Source of the DNA: CALAGB01 sp963713965
GTDB taxonomy: Bacteria > Chloroflexota > Chloroflexia > Thermomicrobiales > Thermomicrobiaceae
Assembly (NCBI GenBank): GCA_963713965.1
Contig: OY970217.1
Span: forward strand, 1,054,001 to 1,118,000
Direction of reading: 5' to 3'
DNA: 64,000 bases
The position numbers and the translations under genes were made by a program. Positions 1 to 8,745 of this stretch are shown here, piece after piece (the stretch's first letter is position 1; each line of letters opens with the position of its first letter). Below the pieces are notes generated by a model that worked only from the letters and a program-made list of their open reading frames with translations, was not told the DNA's origin and ran no database searches.

Positions 1-307
1 CCGCCAGCGCCAATGTGGTCGCCACCTTGTCGTCGGCGATGCCGGAAGCCACGGAGTTGTTGACGCAACGGACGCCGAATGCGTCGTAAACCTGCAACGC
101 TACCGCCGCACGGCCGTGCGCCATGCAGCGATCCAGCAGGAGATCGAGATGGGTAGGCTGAGGCGAGGAGAGGTCGGTCAGGTCGAACGCCAGTGTGCGA
201 TCGAGCAAGCGCACCGGCTCGACCCCGCGTTTGACCATGGCTGCGAGCAGCTGTTTCTCCTCCGCTCGGACGTGCGACATCAGCACGCCGATTCGAACCT
301 CGTTCAC
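1..307 (-). CDS. lysX: LysX-type ATP-grasp ligase, N-terminal part (runs off the window)
   Basis: The first ~102 residues are visible, beginning with a GTG at 307-305 that overlaps the lysK stop by four bases (GTGA). The start RIGVLMSHVRAEEKQLL and the later block LDRCMAHGRAAVALQVYD match the N-terminal domain of LysX, the RimK-like ATP-grasp enzyme that joins 2-aminoadipate (or glutamate, in ArgX) to the C-terminal Glu of the carrier LysW. The ATP-grasp catalytic half lies outside the window, so substrate choice cannot be read. It is the fourth gene of a lysW operon and the second LysX-type gene in it. This copy looks closer to classical LysX than the one at 1397-2293, by eye only. Confidence 0.85.
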   Translation of the reverse strand, partial: MNEVRIGVLMSHVRAEEKQLLAAMVKRGVEPVRLLDRTLAFDLTDLSSPQPTHLDLLLDRCMAHGRAAVALQVYDAFGVRCVNNSVASGIADDKVATTLALA

Positions 308-1407
308 ACTTCGCCTCCCCAGCGACCTGACGCAAGCTGCGTCGATATGCGTTCAATGACCGACGTCAAGACGTCGGACGCGCGTTCCACATCCTCGAGC
401 AGGACGTGCTCATCCGGCTGATGGTCGAGTCGCGAATCACCTGGGCCGTAGGCTACGATCGGACAACCCCAGGCCGGCCCAACCAGGTTCATGTCCGACG
501 TTCCGGTCTTGACCTTGATGTGTGGCGATCCACCATTGGCCCTGATTCCGGCAAGAAAGGCGCTCACCAACGGCGAGCGCTTGTCCGATCGAAAAGCCGC
601 CGCATTCACGCTGACCTTCACGTCCCCTTGCCCAGCCAAGTGTTCCAACACGGGAATGACGTCATCCGGCCCGAGTCGCGGCGGCAAGCGCACGCCCACG
701 TGCACCTCGGCTTTACCGGTGATCCCATCCGACGACGTGTTGATCGCGTTCAGCGTCGGGTCGACCGTGGTGAAACCGTTCGACTCGCCATCGTTCTGCT
801 CGGCGCACCAAGCACTGAGCCGATTCCAGAAGTCCACGGCAAGCTCACCGGCGGTCGGCTCGGGTCCGGCCGAGTGCGACATTGGGCACGTCACCGTGTA
901 GTGAACGGCAATTGAGCCCTTGTAGCCGATCACTACGCTGTCCCAGCCGCTCGGCTCGCCGATAATCACCGCGGCGGGCGCCTCGACGTTGCCGACCAGC
1001 CAGTGCGCACCGTGAGAGGACATCACCTCTTCCTCGACCGCACCCACCACCGTAACGCGTGTCCCCTCGGCCAGTTGCGCTTGCGCGGCCGCGGAGACGA
1101 AAGTTGCCAGCGGCCCTTTGGCATCGACCGAGCCGCGCCCGTAGAGCGCGCCATCACGGATCTCGACGGGCAGATCGCCTGGCACCGTGTCGATGTGACC
1201 CAGGAGCATGATCTCCAGAGGGCCGTCGCCACGTGTGCCTACTGCGTTGCCGGCCGCGTCCGGACCGGCCGCGAATCCCAGCTTGGACATGCGCGTGCAC
1301 AGCCAGCCAACTGCCTCCGCCTCTTCGCGCGACCGGCTCGGAATCCGCACCAGTCCTTCGAGGAGCTCGGTCGCAATGGCAACGACATGACCCGTTTTAG
1401 GAGCCAA
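304..1407 (-). CDS. lysK: LysW-amino acid hydrolase (LysK, M20 metallopeptidase family)
   Basis: This M20-family amidase would release lysine and/or ornithine from the LysW carrier in the last step of carrier-protein lysine/arginine synthesis. Visible family signs are the metal-binding LGHIDTVPG near residue 72, GRGSVDAKGPLATF near 90, the catalytic/metal EEE at EEEVMSSHGA near 124, GEPSGWDSVVIGYKGS, and a C-terminal KTGTSDMNLVG. The length of 367 residues is normal. The start is a TTG at 1407 with AGGGGAG five bases before it; no ATG or GTG fits better. It overlaps the upstream LysX-like stop by 11 bases and the downstream gene by 4, so translation is probably coupled. Function follows from family and operon context. 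Confidence 0.92.
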   Translation of the reverse strand: MAPKTGHVVAIATELLEGLVRIPSRSREEAEAVGWLCTRMSKLGFAAGPDAAGNAVGTRGDGPLEIMLLGHIDTVPGDLPVEIRDGALYGRGSVDAKGPLATFVSAAAQAQLAEGTRVTVVGAVEEEVMSSHGAHWLVGNVEAPAAVIIGEPSGWDSVVIGYKGSIAVHYTVTCPMSHSAGPEPTAGELAVDFWNRLSAWCAEQNDGESNGFTTVDPTLNAINTSSDGITGKAEVHVGVRLPPRLGPDDVIPVLEHLAGQGDVKVSVNAAAFRSDKRSPLVSAFLAGIRANGGSPHIKVKTGTSDMNLVGPAWGCPIVAYGPGDSRLDHQPDEHVLLEDVERASDVLTSVIERISTQLASGRWGGEV

Positions 1408-2293
1408 CGAGCTCCCCTTCCGTCGGGACGCTCAACTGCGCCAAAGCGAAGTCCGCGATCTGACCGGAGATATCGATGCCGCGATTGGCGATCGAACGAA
1501 AGTCGACCAGATTCTCCACACCGACAACCGTCGGGCCGTCCTCGGTTTCGAGCACCTCGATGCTGTAAGTGCCACTCCCGAGTCGCGCGATAACGCGCTG
1601 GCCCAAAGATCGCATCGCCGAATCATCGCCCTCGAACGGAACGTATTCAGCGTCGGCGGCTGGCTTCCAGCCTTTGAGGGCACGTTGCTCGACGGCGGCG
1701 ACGTCCTGGTCAACCACGACGAGGCGGATCGAGCGACTCGGCCCATGGATGAAGCGCTGAACCAGCACGCCGCGCTCGTCACCGAGCGTGACCCGGTGTT
1801 CGACGATCGCCTCGGCGGCATCTTCATCCTCGATGATCGCCATGGGATAGCCATGATCCGCGGTTATTGACTTGAGAAGCACGGGATAACCGAGCGACTC
1901 GATGGCGTTGAACGTGGCCGTCTCGCCAAAGCTGACGATCGTTTCAGCGACCGGAATCGTCGCAAAGGTCAGGTGTCGAAGGGCCGCAAGCCGATCGGCA
2001 AGCAGCCTGGTCGTCGCCGGCCGGTTGACAACGGCCGTCCCGCGATTCGCGACGAGCGCGCCCAGTGCGGCCCCCTCAGTAGTGTCCCGCGAACGATCCA
2101 GCGCTAGATCTGCCGCGAAGGGGACCGACTTCCCATCCCTTGCGACCTCGATACGAGCGACGCTCGTCCCATCGAAGCCAATGTGGATCGACGACGGGCT
2201 GAAGAGCACCGCCTCGTGCCCGCGAGCACCGAAAGCCTCGAACAGGAGCCGTTCCTCGACACGAAGTCGTTCAGCCAACAAAGCAATCTGCAT
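1397..2293 (-). CDS. LysX/ArgX-like ATP-grasp ligase, divergent copy
   Basis: A RimK-like ATP-grasp protein of ~298 residues. N-terminal IALLAERLRVEERLLFEAF matches the LysX start; ATP-grasp elements are GYPVLLKSITADHGYP (lysine binding the nucleotide), VLVQRFIHGPSRSIRLVVV and the C-terminal VGVENLVDFRS..GIDISGQI, which corresponds to the VNHTMEFKNS..GVDIPGEI block of LysX. A TTG at 2296 precedes the ATG at 2293, and GAGTAGG lies upstream. It sits directly after lysW and before lysK. With a second LysX-type gene at the other end of lysK, one copy may load 2-aminoadipate and the other glutamate, as LysX and ArgX do in Crenarchaeota. Which is which cannot be decided here. Confidence 0.82.
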   Translation of the reverse strand: MQIALLAERLRVEERLLFEAFGARGHEAVLFSPSSIHIGFDGTSVARIEVARDGKSVPFAADLALDRSRDTTEGAALGALVANRGTAVVNRPATTRLLADRLAALRHLTFATIPVAETIVSFGETATFNAIESLGYPVLLKSITADHGYPMAIIEDEDAAEAIVEHRVTLGDERGVLVQRFIHGPSRSIRLVVVDQDVAAVEQRALKGWKPAADAEYVPFEGDDSAMRSLGQRVIARLGSGTYSIEVLETEDGPTVVGVENLVDFRSIANRGIDISGQIADFALAQLSVPTEGELVGS

Positions 2294-2301
2294 CAAACGA
2301 C

Positions 2302-2463
2302 CTACTCGCCCCAGTCTTCTTCTTCAGCGGGCGCCAGACCGAGTGTCAGCGGATCGGTCTCGAGCACCTCAAGCTCGACGCCGCAATCCGGACATTGCAC
2401 GATCTCCCCGGCCTCGACCGCGTCGAGACCCAAGTCGCCACCACACTCAGGACACGTACCCAT
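2302..2463 (-). CDS. lysW: LysW carrier protein
   Basis: A 53-residue acidic carrier with an N-terminal zinc ribbon: CPECGGD near the start and CPDCGVELEV in the middle give the four cysteines. It ends in EEEDWGE, whose terminal glutamate is the attachment point for the amino group of aminoadipate/glutamate in this pathway. The start is the ATG at 2463-2461 (MGTCPEC) with GGGAGAA a few bases upstream; a longer reading frame would add 26 residues unlike the family. It is the first gene of the operon lysW - lysX-like - lysK - lysX. The ending strongly supports the assignment. Confidence 0.95.
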   Translation of the reverse strand: MGTCPECGGDLGLDAVEAGEIVQCPDCGVELEVLETDPLTLGLAPAEEEDWGE

Positions 2464-2640
2464 GGTTCGCAGTTCTCCCTGTCGAACAATTGGCGAAAGC
2501 CAACGCACAAAACAATACGGCGGTGAGCTCCGATCGCTCACCGCCGCTCAGGCTTCTCAAGTCTTGGTGCCGTTACAGGTGACACCCTCCTTGGAATCCG
2601 AGAGAGACGGGAGCTAACCCGTACCTAGGTGCGGGTTTCC
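2464..2640 (-). promoter_or_regulatory. Structured leader of the lysW operon (candidate attenuator)
   Basis: Between lysW and the kinase gene lies a leader transcribed toward lysW. It holds a 22-base near-palindrome at 2616-2637 (AACCCG arms, one G-U pair), a purine-rich AAGGAGGG near 2586-2593, short GGTG/CACC segments able to pair in alternative ways, and then a terminator hairpin (2518-2546) well before the lysW start. This layout fits transcription attenuation. No known riboswitch or T-box consensus could be matched with certainty. Confidence 0.45.
2518..2546 (-). terminator. Intrinsic terminator/attenuator hairpin upstream of lysW
   Basis: Perfect 11-bp inverted repeat CGGCGGTGAGC / GCTCACCGCCG with a 7-base loop. 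On the minus strand it is followed by TATTGTTTTG, a weak U-tract. It lies about 55 bases before the lysW start, inside the leader, so it would end transcription before the operon unless melted. Confidence 0.65.
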
Positions 2641-2826
2641 AGGTAGGCTCGACCACGGGCATGCCAAATTCACGGAACGCACCGCGCGCCGTGCTGCGGC
2701 ACTCATCAACTTGTCGATCCCGTGTGAAAAGCATCACTACTCCGTCTGTCGTCTCGGACGCCAGCCCGGACATGGTACCACTTCAATTCTCAGATGGGTA
2801 GTGATAGGAATATATTGGTATTGCGA

Positions 2827-5103
2827 TCACTCAGAAGTGAGCCTCTCCCGCAAATCCCCCGGCAGCTGGATGGTGAACGTGCTGCCCTGGCCCGGTTTGC
2901 TCTCGATGGAAAGCGAACCACCGTGCCTGGCGACGATCTCATTCGAGATGTAAAGCCCAAGTCCCGCTCCCGGTGCCATCTGGCTGGCGCCGGTCCCCCG
3001 GGCGAACGGCTGAAGGATGGAGTGGAAGTCTTCCTCAGGAATCCCAATGCCCTGATCGGTGACACGGATTTCAACCTCCGCCTCATCGGCCGCGACCTCA
3101 ACCGTCACGGTGCTCCCGGCTGGTGAGTATTTGAACGCATTTGAGAGCACGTTGGTGAGGACCTGATCGATCCGCGATTGATCCCAGGATCCCCACACCG
3201 GCCCCGGGATCGGAAACTCAACCGTGTGCGGAGATTCCTGCTCGTAAGCTTGGGCGACCCGATCAACCACTTGACTGACCAGATACGACAGATCAAACCG
3301 CTCGTAATCCAGGCGGATGCGATCGCTTTGAATCCGCGAGACGTCAAGTAGTTCATCCACCAGTTCCTCGAACCGCCCAACCTGGTCTTGAAGCTGCCCA
3401 AGGGTCCGTAAAACGCGCAGATGGTCCGGAACCGCCTCGTTCATGTGGCGACGCAGGAGCTGAACGTAGCCCTTGACGGTCGTGAGGGGCGTCTTCAGCT
3501 CATGCGAGGCGATCGAAATGAACTCATCGCGAGCCCCAATCGCGTGTTGGGCTTCCAGATAGAGCGTGGTGTTGTCAGTCGCCAGTGCAACGAGGTGAGC
3601 GAAATCCTCGGCCAGTGCAACGTCGTCCGAGGTGAACCGACGACCCGGCATCGCGAGACAGAAGGTGATGACTCCGATGGCTCTGCCGCCCGACTTCAGC
3701 GGGACACGCATCGCCGACTTGAGTGATGAGCGGCGCAGATCCCGAAGATGTTCTTCGCCGGTGGCAATCTCTTCAAAGAAGTCGTTGATGGTGTCTTCAA
3801 TCAACAGCGTTTGGCCTGTCTCCGTCAGCATCTCGATCGTGGGGCAGTCAGTGAGCGACCGAGGCAGCTGTACACCTGGCGGCGGAATCAGTCGGCAGAG
3901 TTCCGGCACCGAGTTCGCCGACGAGAGCCGCACGATGCCGTCTCGACCGATCAGAACCACCGTGCAGATATCGCCGATTTCAGGAACCGCAGCCTGCGTA
4001 GCATGGTCCAGTGTGACTTGCTGATCGATAGATGATGAGAGAATCTCGCTCACTCTCGCCAGAAACTCGTCGCGTCGCTGGGCTCGCTCCGCAACGGCAC
4101 GGGCTCGTCGTTCGGCTTCGAAGAGATTCGAGCGGTCGACGGCCAGCGATATTCGCGCGGCAGCCAGCTCCAGCAAGCGGAGCTCACTCTCATCGAAATG
4201 TCGTGGAGATCGCATCCCCACATGGATAACGCCGAGAACCCGGTCGTCCAGCAGCATGGGAACGCCCATCAGCGATTTCACCCCGCGCTGAAGCATCGCC
4301 GGATTGCTGAACGGGAAGTCCACCGCGTTGTCAACCACGATGGGGGTCCTGGTCCGCGCGATGCGGCCGGCAAATCCCACACCAATCGGCACGCGAATTG
4401 GTCCCTTCACCAGTTGATCCGGATGCAGCGATACCCGCAACGAGAGCGCGTCCTCACCAGGATCGGTGAGGAGGATGCTGGCTTCATCAGTCTTCAAGAC
4501 GTCCCGAATGCGCCCAAGCAGCTCATTCAGCAACTCATGGAGCTCGATGTGCGCCAGCGCGACATCGGTGATTCCGAGCAGGCGCTCAATGAGGTCCACC
4601 GAGATTTCGGCATCTCGACGAGCAGCTCGTTCTCTTCCTAGGTCCAGCTCCTGGGAGCGAAGCACGTCGGACGTCTCAGCCGGGGGCCACAATGCGACGA
4701 GCGCAACCGGCCCGGTCTCCGGATCCTCTCCAATGCACTCTATTGAAACTGTTATTGGACGACGCTCTTCGAGAGGATAGTCGAGTACGCCTTCGTATCT
4801 GCGTCCGGAGTCGAGGTCAACCGAGGAGACAAGCTGCGAAAGCCCAGGAAGGATCGATTCAAGGTCTGAAATTGAACCGTACGTTTGTCCAACGCCCACA
4901 TACTCCCTGAAAGCGCGGTTCAGAGCAACGACGATCCCACCATTTGCGACGACCGCCTGAGGCAACGGAGATTGATCGAAGCCGAGTTCGACCCATGCTC
5001 CTCTATCTCTGTGAAGCCATTTCTGATTTTCAGTGAGACCATCGGAATCACGTTCCAAAGGAGTACCGGCGTCGCCGGTTGGAACGTCCTGACGTGGAAG
5101 CAT
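2827..5103 (-). CDS. Cytoplasmic sensor histidine kinase (PAS-like, two GAF, HisKA, HATPase)
   Basis: A 758-residue multi-sensor kinase without membrane segments. Order: a PAS-like segment (~45-150, QAVVANGGIVVALNRAF), a GAF domain (~185-330, GVGFAGRIARTRTPIVVD), a second GAF (~355-500), a HisKA dimerisation helix with SIASHELKTPLTTVKGY holding the phospho-accepting His, then HATPase motifs N (LTNVLSNAFKYSP), G1 (VTDQGIGIP) and G2 (GAGLGLYISNEIV). GTG at 5106 directly precedes the ATG at 5103; no good ribosome site was seen for either. No response regulator is adjacent, so it is an orphan whose partner and signal are unknown. All catalytic boxes look intact. Confidence 0.93.
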   Translation of the reverse strand: MLPRQDVPTGDAGTPLERDSDGLTENQKWLHRDRGAWVELGFDQSPLPQAVVANGGIVVALNRAFREYVGVGQTYGSISDLESILPGLSQLVSSVDLDSGRRYEGVLDYPLEERRPITVSIECIGEDPETGPVALVALWPPAETSDVLRSQELDLGRERAARRDAEISVDLIERLLGITDVALAHIELHELLNELLGRIRDVLKTDEASILLTDPGEDALSLRVSLHPDQLVKGPIRVPIGVGFAGRIARTRTPIVVDNAVDFPFSNPAMLQRGVKSLMGVPMLLDDRVLGVIHVGMRSPRHFDESELRLLELAAARISLAVDRSNLFEAERRARAVAERAQRRDEFLARVSEILSSSIDQQVTLDHATQAAVPEIGDICTVVLIGRDGIVRLSSANSVPELCRLIPPPGVQLPRSLTDCPTIEMLTETGQTLLIEDTINDFFEEIATGEEHLRDLRRSSLKSAMRVPLKSGGRAIGVITFCLAMPGRRFTSDDVALAEDFAHLVALATDNTTLYLEAQHAIGARDEFISIASHELKTPLTTVKGYVQLLRRHMNEAVPDHLRVLRTLGQLQDQVGRFEELVDELLDVSRIQSDRIRLDYERFDLSYLVSQVVDRVAQAYEQESPHTVEFPIPGPVWGSWDQSRIDQVLTNVLSNAFKYSPAGSTVTVEVAADEAEVEIRVTDQGIGIPEEDFHSILQPFARGTGASQMAPGAGLGLYISNEIVARHGGSLSIESKPGQGSTFTIQLPGDLRERLTSE

Positions 5104-5282
5104 CACGATCGTCCGATCAAGCCGAGATCAACTCATTCGCTCGGGAGCGCCAAATCGCAGCATGCGTTGCGCCGCGGTTAATGGCCGTCGATCTGAAACT
5201 GCTGATATCTACTATGAGTCGACACGCATAGTCTACACCACATTCGAACGAACCCATCGCACGGCAATTTGCACTGTGGGAT

Positions 5283-5702
5283 TCAACCGTCCACTCGCCG
5301 CATATCATTGGCGAACCATTCAACCCAGGAGGATTGTTCGTCGGTCTCGACCGCTCGTCGATCGTAGTTCGCACGGACCCATTCGACCGCCTTTTCGTGA
5401 TCTATGCCAGATAGGACGGCCATACAGGCAAGCACGGTACCGGTGCGGCCGAGCCCTCCAGCGCAGCCAATCTCGACATGTTCCCCGGACTCCGCCAACT
5501 CAAACGCCCGTCTGATCTCTTTCGCTGCTCGGTCCCAGTCCTCGGGCAGGCCGAAGTCCTGCCATGTCACGACCACGGCGGGCCAATTCGGACTCCAGCG
5601 AGGATCGAGATACAGGCCAAATGTCCGCCAGCCTACGTTCGCATCGCGGTCTGCCAGTGCAGCCGCCCGCACAGCAACACCGTTCGGAAACCGAACCTCC
5701 AT
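5283..5702 (-). CDS. Small protein-tyrosine/dual-specificity phosphatase-like protein
   Basis: A 139-residue protein with the Cys-based phosphatase loop EIGCAGGLGRTG (C-X5-R) near residues 78-89, followed by a helix (TVLACMAVLSG) as in the dual-specificity fold. The usual His before the Cys is replaced by Gly (GCAGG). An upstream general acid could be the Asp in WQDFGLPED, placed like the WPD loop. It is cytoplasmic and stands alone between the sensor kinase (end 2827) and the SPW gene. The substrate is unknown; a role against phosphotyrosine proteins is family inference only. Confidence 0.8.
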   Translation of the reverse strand: MEVRFPNGVAVRAAALADRDANVGWRTFGLYLDPRWSPNWPAVVVTWQDFGLPEDWDRAAKEIRRAFELAESGEHVEIGCAGGLGRTGTVLACMAVLSGIDHEKAVEWVRANYDRRAVETDEQSSWVEWFANDMRRVDG

Positions 5703-6037
5703 CAGGACCTCACCTTAGCTATCCATCGCAACGTCCCACTCGAATCGTCGACCATACAACGGTCTTGGTTGGCGTGACCGATGTTCCCTACGCGGTCACG
5801 CACTCGGTACGAGGTCCACACGATCAGAACCCGTGCTAGGACTCGTTGGCACGCCTTTTGTAACAAACGTTGCGTGGTGAAAATGATTCGCCACCTGCGA
5901 TCAACTTCAGTACGTAACGGTGCCAGCTCGGAACGCATCGTCGCGAGGCGATCCTTCGCGACCGTGAGATGGCCATCGGCTGAATCAGGCCGTGACCACA
6001 TCGTTCGGATGGCACGAATCAGTGAAGGAGACGCTGT
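5703..6037. other. Intergenic region, no convincing gene
   Basis: 335 bases between the phosphatase and the SPW gene. A 99-codon open frame on the minus strand has no ribosome site and no recognisable domain. The only clear signal is the ribosome-binding sequence GAAGGAGA near 6024-6031, just before the SPW start. It presumably holds the promoters of both divergent genes, but no good -35/-10 pair was found. Confidence 0.4.
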
Positions 6038-6397
6038 ATGGATACATACAGCTCTAATTCGTTTGCGGTCCCAAGTGGACTCAACTTCGCCGCCGCCGTA
6101 TGGCTCATCATCTCGCCTTGGATCCTGGGATTCAATGACGTCACCGCCATGACCTGGAACGTGGTCATCAGCGGTGCAATTGTTCTTCTTTTCTCAGGTA
6201 CGCGGCTGTGGGGAACCGGAAAGATCGGCCCACTCAGCTGGATCAACGCCGCGATCGGCGTCTGGGTCTTCATCTCTCCGTGGATATTCGGTGACTCAGG
6301 CACGGCCAACATCGTGTGGGATTGCGTGATCTCCGGAGCCGTCATCTTCCTGCTCGGTGCGTGGAGTGCCATGGCATCCGAACGACCAGCAGCCTAA
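6038..6397 (+). CDS. SPW-repeat membrane protein
   Basis: A 119-residue integral membrane protein with two SPW repeats: LIISPWILGFND near residues 23-34 and VFISPWIFGDSG near 76-87. Each sits at the end of a hydrophobic segment, giving four transmembrane helices. The ATG is preceded by GAAGGAGA. SPW family proteins (PF03779) are small membrane proteins of unknown function, often stress-associated. The gene is alone, divergent from the phosphatase and convergent with the MMPL transporter, and separated from the latter by a strong hairpin terminator. Confidence 0.88.
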   Translation: MDTYSSNSFAVPSGLNFAAAVWLIISPWILGFNDVTAMTWNVVISGAIVLLFSGTRLWGTGKIGPLSWINAAIGVWVFISPWIFGDSGTANIVWDCVISGAVIFLLGAWSAMASERPAA

Positions 6398-6419
6398 GAT
6401 CTCTAACGGAAAGACCAGC

Positions 6420-6444
6420 GAGGGCCGGCGCGATGCCGGCCCTC
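6420..6444. terminator. Bidirectional terminator between SPW and MMPL genes
   Basis: Perfect 10-bp stem GAGGGCCGGC / GCCGGCCCTC with loop GCGAT, followed on the plus strand by GTTCATT. It lies between the 3' ends of two convergent genes and can serve both. Confidence 0.75.
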
Positions 6445-6477
6445 GTTCATTGAGATTGGGAACCGAAAGATCGAAGA

Positions 6478-8745
6478 TCAGTCGGCGTTTTCGAGGACCA
6501 ATTCGGGAGCCACGACGTCTGGCTGGTGCTTTGTTGACTCGCCTTCGATACGCAGGTCGGGCAACCAACTGAGCCAGGACGGGAGGTACCAATTGATATC
6601 ACCGAGCAGTGCCATCATCGACGGCACCAAGATCGACCGCACCACTGTGGCATCCAGCAAGACCGCCACAGCCAGGCCGAAGCCCATCTGCTGGAAGGCA
6701 ATGAGTTGCCCCGCGGCAAATCCGCTGAAGACCACCACCATGATGAGCGCAGCCCCGGTGATCAGCCGCGCAGTCGACTGCAGTCCGACGGCGACCGACT
6801 CTCGGTTGCGATGAGTCTGATCGTAGTGCTCCCGGATACGGCTGAGGAGGAAGACGTGGTAGTCCATACTCAGTCCGAACAGCACGCAGAAGAGGAAGAT
6901 CGGCACCCACGCTTCGATGGTCGGCGAGGTCTGGAACCCGAACCAGGAGTGCAGATATCCCTTCTGGAAGACCAGCACCATCAGGCCGTAGGTTGCGCCC
7001 ACCGAGAGCAGGTTCAACAGGATCGCCTTGAGCGGCACGACGATCGATCGGAACGCCAGGAGCAAGAGTAGGAAGCTCAGTCCAAGCACCCAAACGAAGA
7101 TGATAGGTGTGTAGGAGTCAACCACGTGGAAGAAGTCGGCGTTGAACGCAGTCGCACCGGTGACGTAGACGTTGGCCCCGGTGCCATTGAAGGCCGTTGG
7201 GACCATCTGATTACGAAGCTGTTTGAGTGTGTCGTACGCCAGCGGCGAGTTTGAATCAGCCTTCAACGTGGCCTTGACCAGCGCCAGATTGCCGTCCTGA
7301 TTCCAGGTCACGTCCGTGTTCGCCACGAACGAGCCGTTCTGTTGGATCTCGCTGTTGAGTCGGTCGATGGCAGCCTGGACGTCCTGCGTCTTGGGACCAT
7401 CAACCACGATCTGGTATGGCGCCAGGAGCCCGGCCGAGAACTCCGAATTCAGAATCTGATAGGCAGTCTTGACGTTGCTCTCGGGCAGGGTCTCGACGCC
7501 CGCCGTGCCGCGCTTGAGCTGGAAGAACGGGATAGCGACACTACCGAGCAGCACGATCGCCAGAACGGCCGCGATCGCCGGATGACCCATGACAACGCGC
7601 GTCACACGGCCCCAGAAGCCCTTGTGTGCGGTCTCATCGTCCCAGCGCTCATTCGCCGCAACCTGGACCTCGCTGTACTTGCGACGGCGCGGCCATTCGA
7701 TGCGGTCGCCGAGCAGGCTGAGGACGGCCGGAATGAGAGTAAGCATCGCCACGACCGCCACCACGACCACCAACACCGCGCCGGTACCGAGGCTATGGAA
7801 GACCGTGGACGGCATCAGGAGCATGCCGGAGAGCGCGAAGACGACCGTCATGCCGGAGAAGAGAACGGCCTTGCTCGCCGTGCGGCCCGTGGCCGCGATG
7901 GCCTCAAATTTTTGGACGCCGTGATTCCGCTCTTCGCGGTAGCGGGAGATGATGAAGAGCGCGTAGTCAATGCCGACGGCGAACCCGATCATGAAGATCA
8001 TGTTCTCGACATAGAACGAGAGGTTCATTACGCGACCGACCAGCGCGGTCAACCCGAGCGCCACAACGATTGAGGCGATCGAGAGGATCAGCGGCACCCC
8101 TGCCGCGACCAGTGCGCCAAAGACCACGATCAAGATCAGGATCGTGAGCGGCAGAGTGTACTTTTCCGCCTTGGCCAGGTCACTTGAAGAGATGTCATTG
8201 AATTCGTGATTGCTGCTGATGTTACCGACCGTCAGAACCTCGAAGTTGTCACTCCCAAGGCCGCTCACGGCGTTGATGTATTCGTCGGCGTGGTTGTTAG
8301 CCGTGTCGAAGTCGCTACCAAGTTCCACGTTCATGATGGTCGTCTTGCGGTCGGGCGAGACCATCTGTTCGGCTTGCGGCGCTCCCGCCGCCTTGGCGTC
8401 GTAATAAGTGGTGACGTTTGTCACCACGTCTTTCAGACCAAGCAGCGTGCTCGCATCTTGCTTGACTGACTTCTGGAACGCTGGATCGTCGACCGTCGTG
8501 GAGGTCGACCGCACGATCACCGTCTCGGTGACCGGTGATGAGTTGTTCATGCGTGCATCGAGGAGATCGGAGCCCTTCACCGATTCAGGCTTGTTGGTGA
8601 AGTTCACGTCGGTTGAAAGCGCGTTGCCCAACCCGGACGCGGCTACAGCTCCAAGGACGATGATCACGATCCAGACCGCGATCGTTCGCCATGGGTGACG
8701 CGCGCTAATTCGCGCGAGACCTTCGGTTGAGAACCAAGATGTCAT
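6478..8745 (-). CDS. MMPL/RND-family membrane transporter
   Basis: A 755-residue transporter with the duplicated RND layout: an N-terminal helix (PWRTIAVWIVIIVLGAVAAS), a large extracytoplasmic domain (~40-190), a bundle of five to six helices (~195-400) containing GFAVGIDYALFIISRYREE, a second extracytoplasmic domain (~425-545), and a second bundle (~550-720) containing FGLSMDYHVFLLSRIRE. The two D-Y-x-x-F/L motifs are the typical proton-relay segments of MMPL proteins. Such pumps export lipids, siderophores or drugs in a proton-driven way; the substrate here is unknown. It is divergent from the two-component pair starting at 9332, which might control it, though no binding site was identified. 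Confidence 0.9.
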   Translation of the reverse strand: MTSWFSTEGLARISARHPWRTIAVWIVIIVLGAVAASGLGNALSTDVNFTNKPESVKGSDLLDARMNNSSPVTETVIVRSTSTTVDDPAFQKSVKQDASTLLGLKDVVTNVTTYYDAKAAGAPQAEQMVSPDRKTTIMNVELGSDFDTANNHADEYINAVSGLGSDNFEVLTVGNISSNHEFNDISSSDLAKAEKYTLPLTILILIVVFGALVAAGVPLILSIASIVVALGLTALVGRVMNLSFYVENMIFMIGFAVGIDYALFIISRYREERNHGVQKFEAIAATGRTASKAVLFSGMTVVFALSGMLLMPSTVFHSLGTGAVLVVVVAVVAMLTLIPAVLSLLGDRIEWPRRRKYSEVQVAANERWDDETAHKGFWGRVTRVVMGHPAIAAVLAIVLLGSVAIPFFQLKRGTAGVETLPESNVKTAYQILNSEFSAGLLAPYQIVVDGPKTQDVQAAIDRLNSEIQQNGSFVANTDVTWNQDGNLALVKATLKADSNSPLAYDTLKQLRNQMVPTAFNGTGANVYVTGATAFNADFFHVVDSYTPIIFVWVLGLSFLLLLLAFRSIVVPLKAILLNLLSVGATYGLMVLVFQKGYLHSWFGFQTSPTIEAWVPIFLFCVLFGLSMDYHVFLLSRIREHYDQTHRNRESVAVGLQSTARLITGAALIMVVVFSGFAAGQLIAFQQMGFGLAVAVLLDATVVRSILVPSMMALLGDINWYLPSWLSWLPDLRIEGESTKHQPDVVAPELVLENAD

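Noticed and set aside
290..307. Possible tRNA T-arm (GATTCGAACCTCG)
   Set aside because: It lies inside the lysX reading frame and no cloverleaf can be formed around it.
2573..2773. 66-codon minus-strand frame in the lysW leader region
   Set aside because: No ribosome site, no family, and it runs through the palindrome and purine stretch of the leader. An RNA element explains the region better.
5702..6001. 99-codon minus-strand frame between phosphatase and SPW genes
   Set aside because: No start signal, no domain, odd composition; treated as chance in GC-rich DNA.
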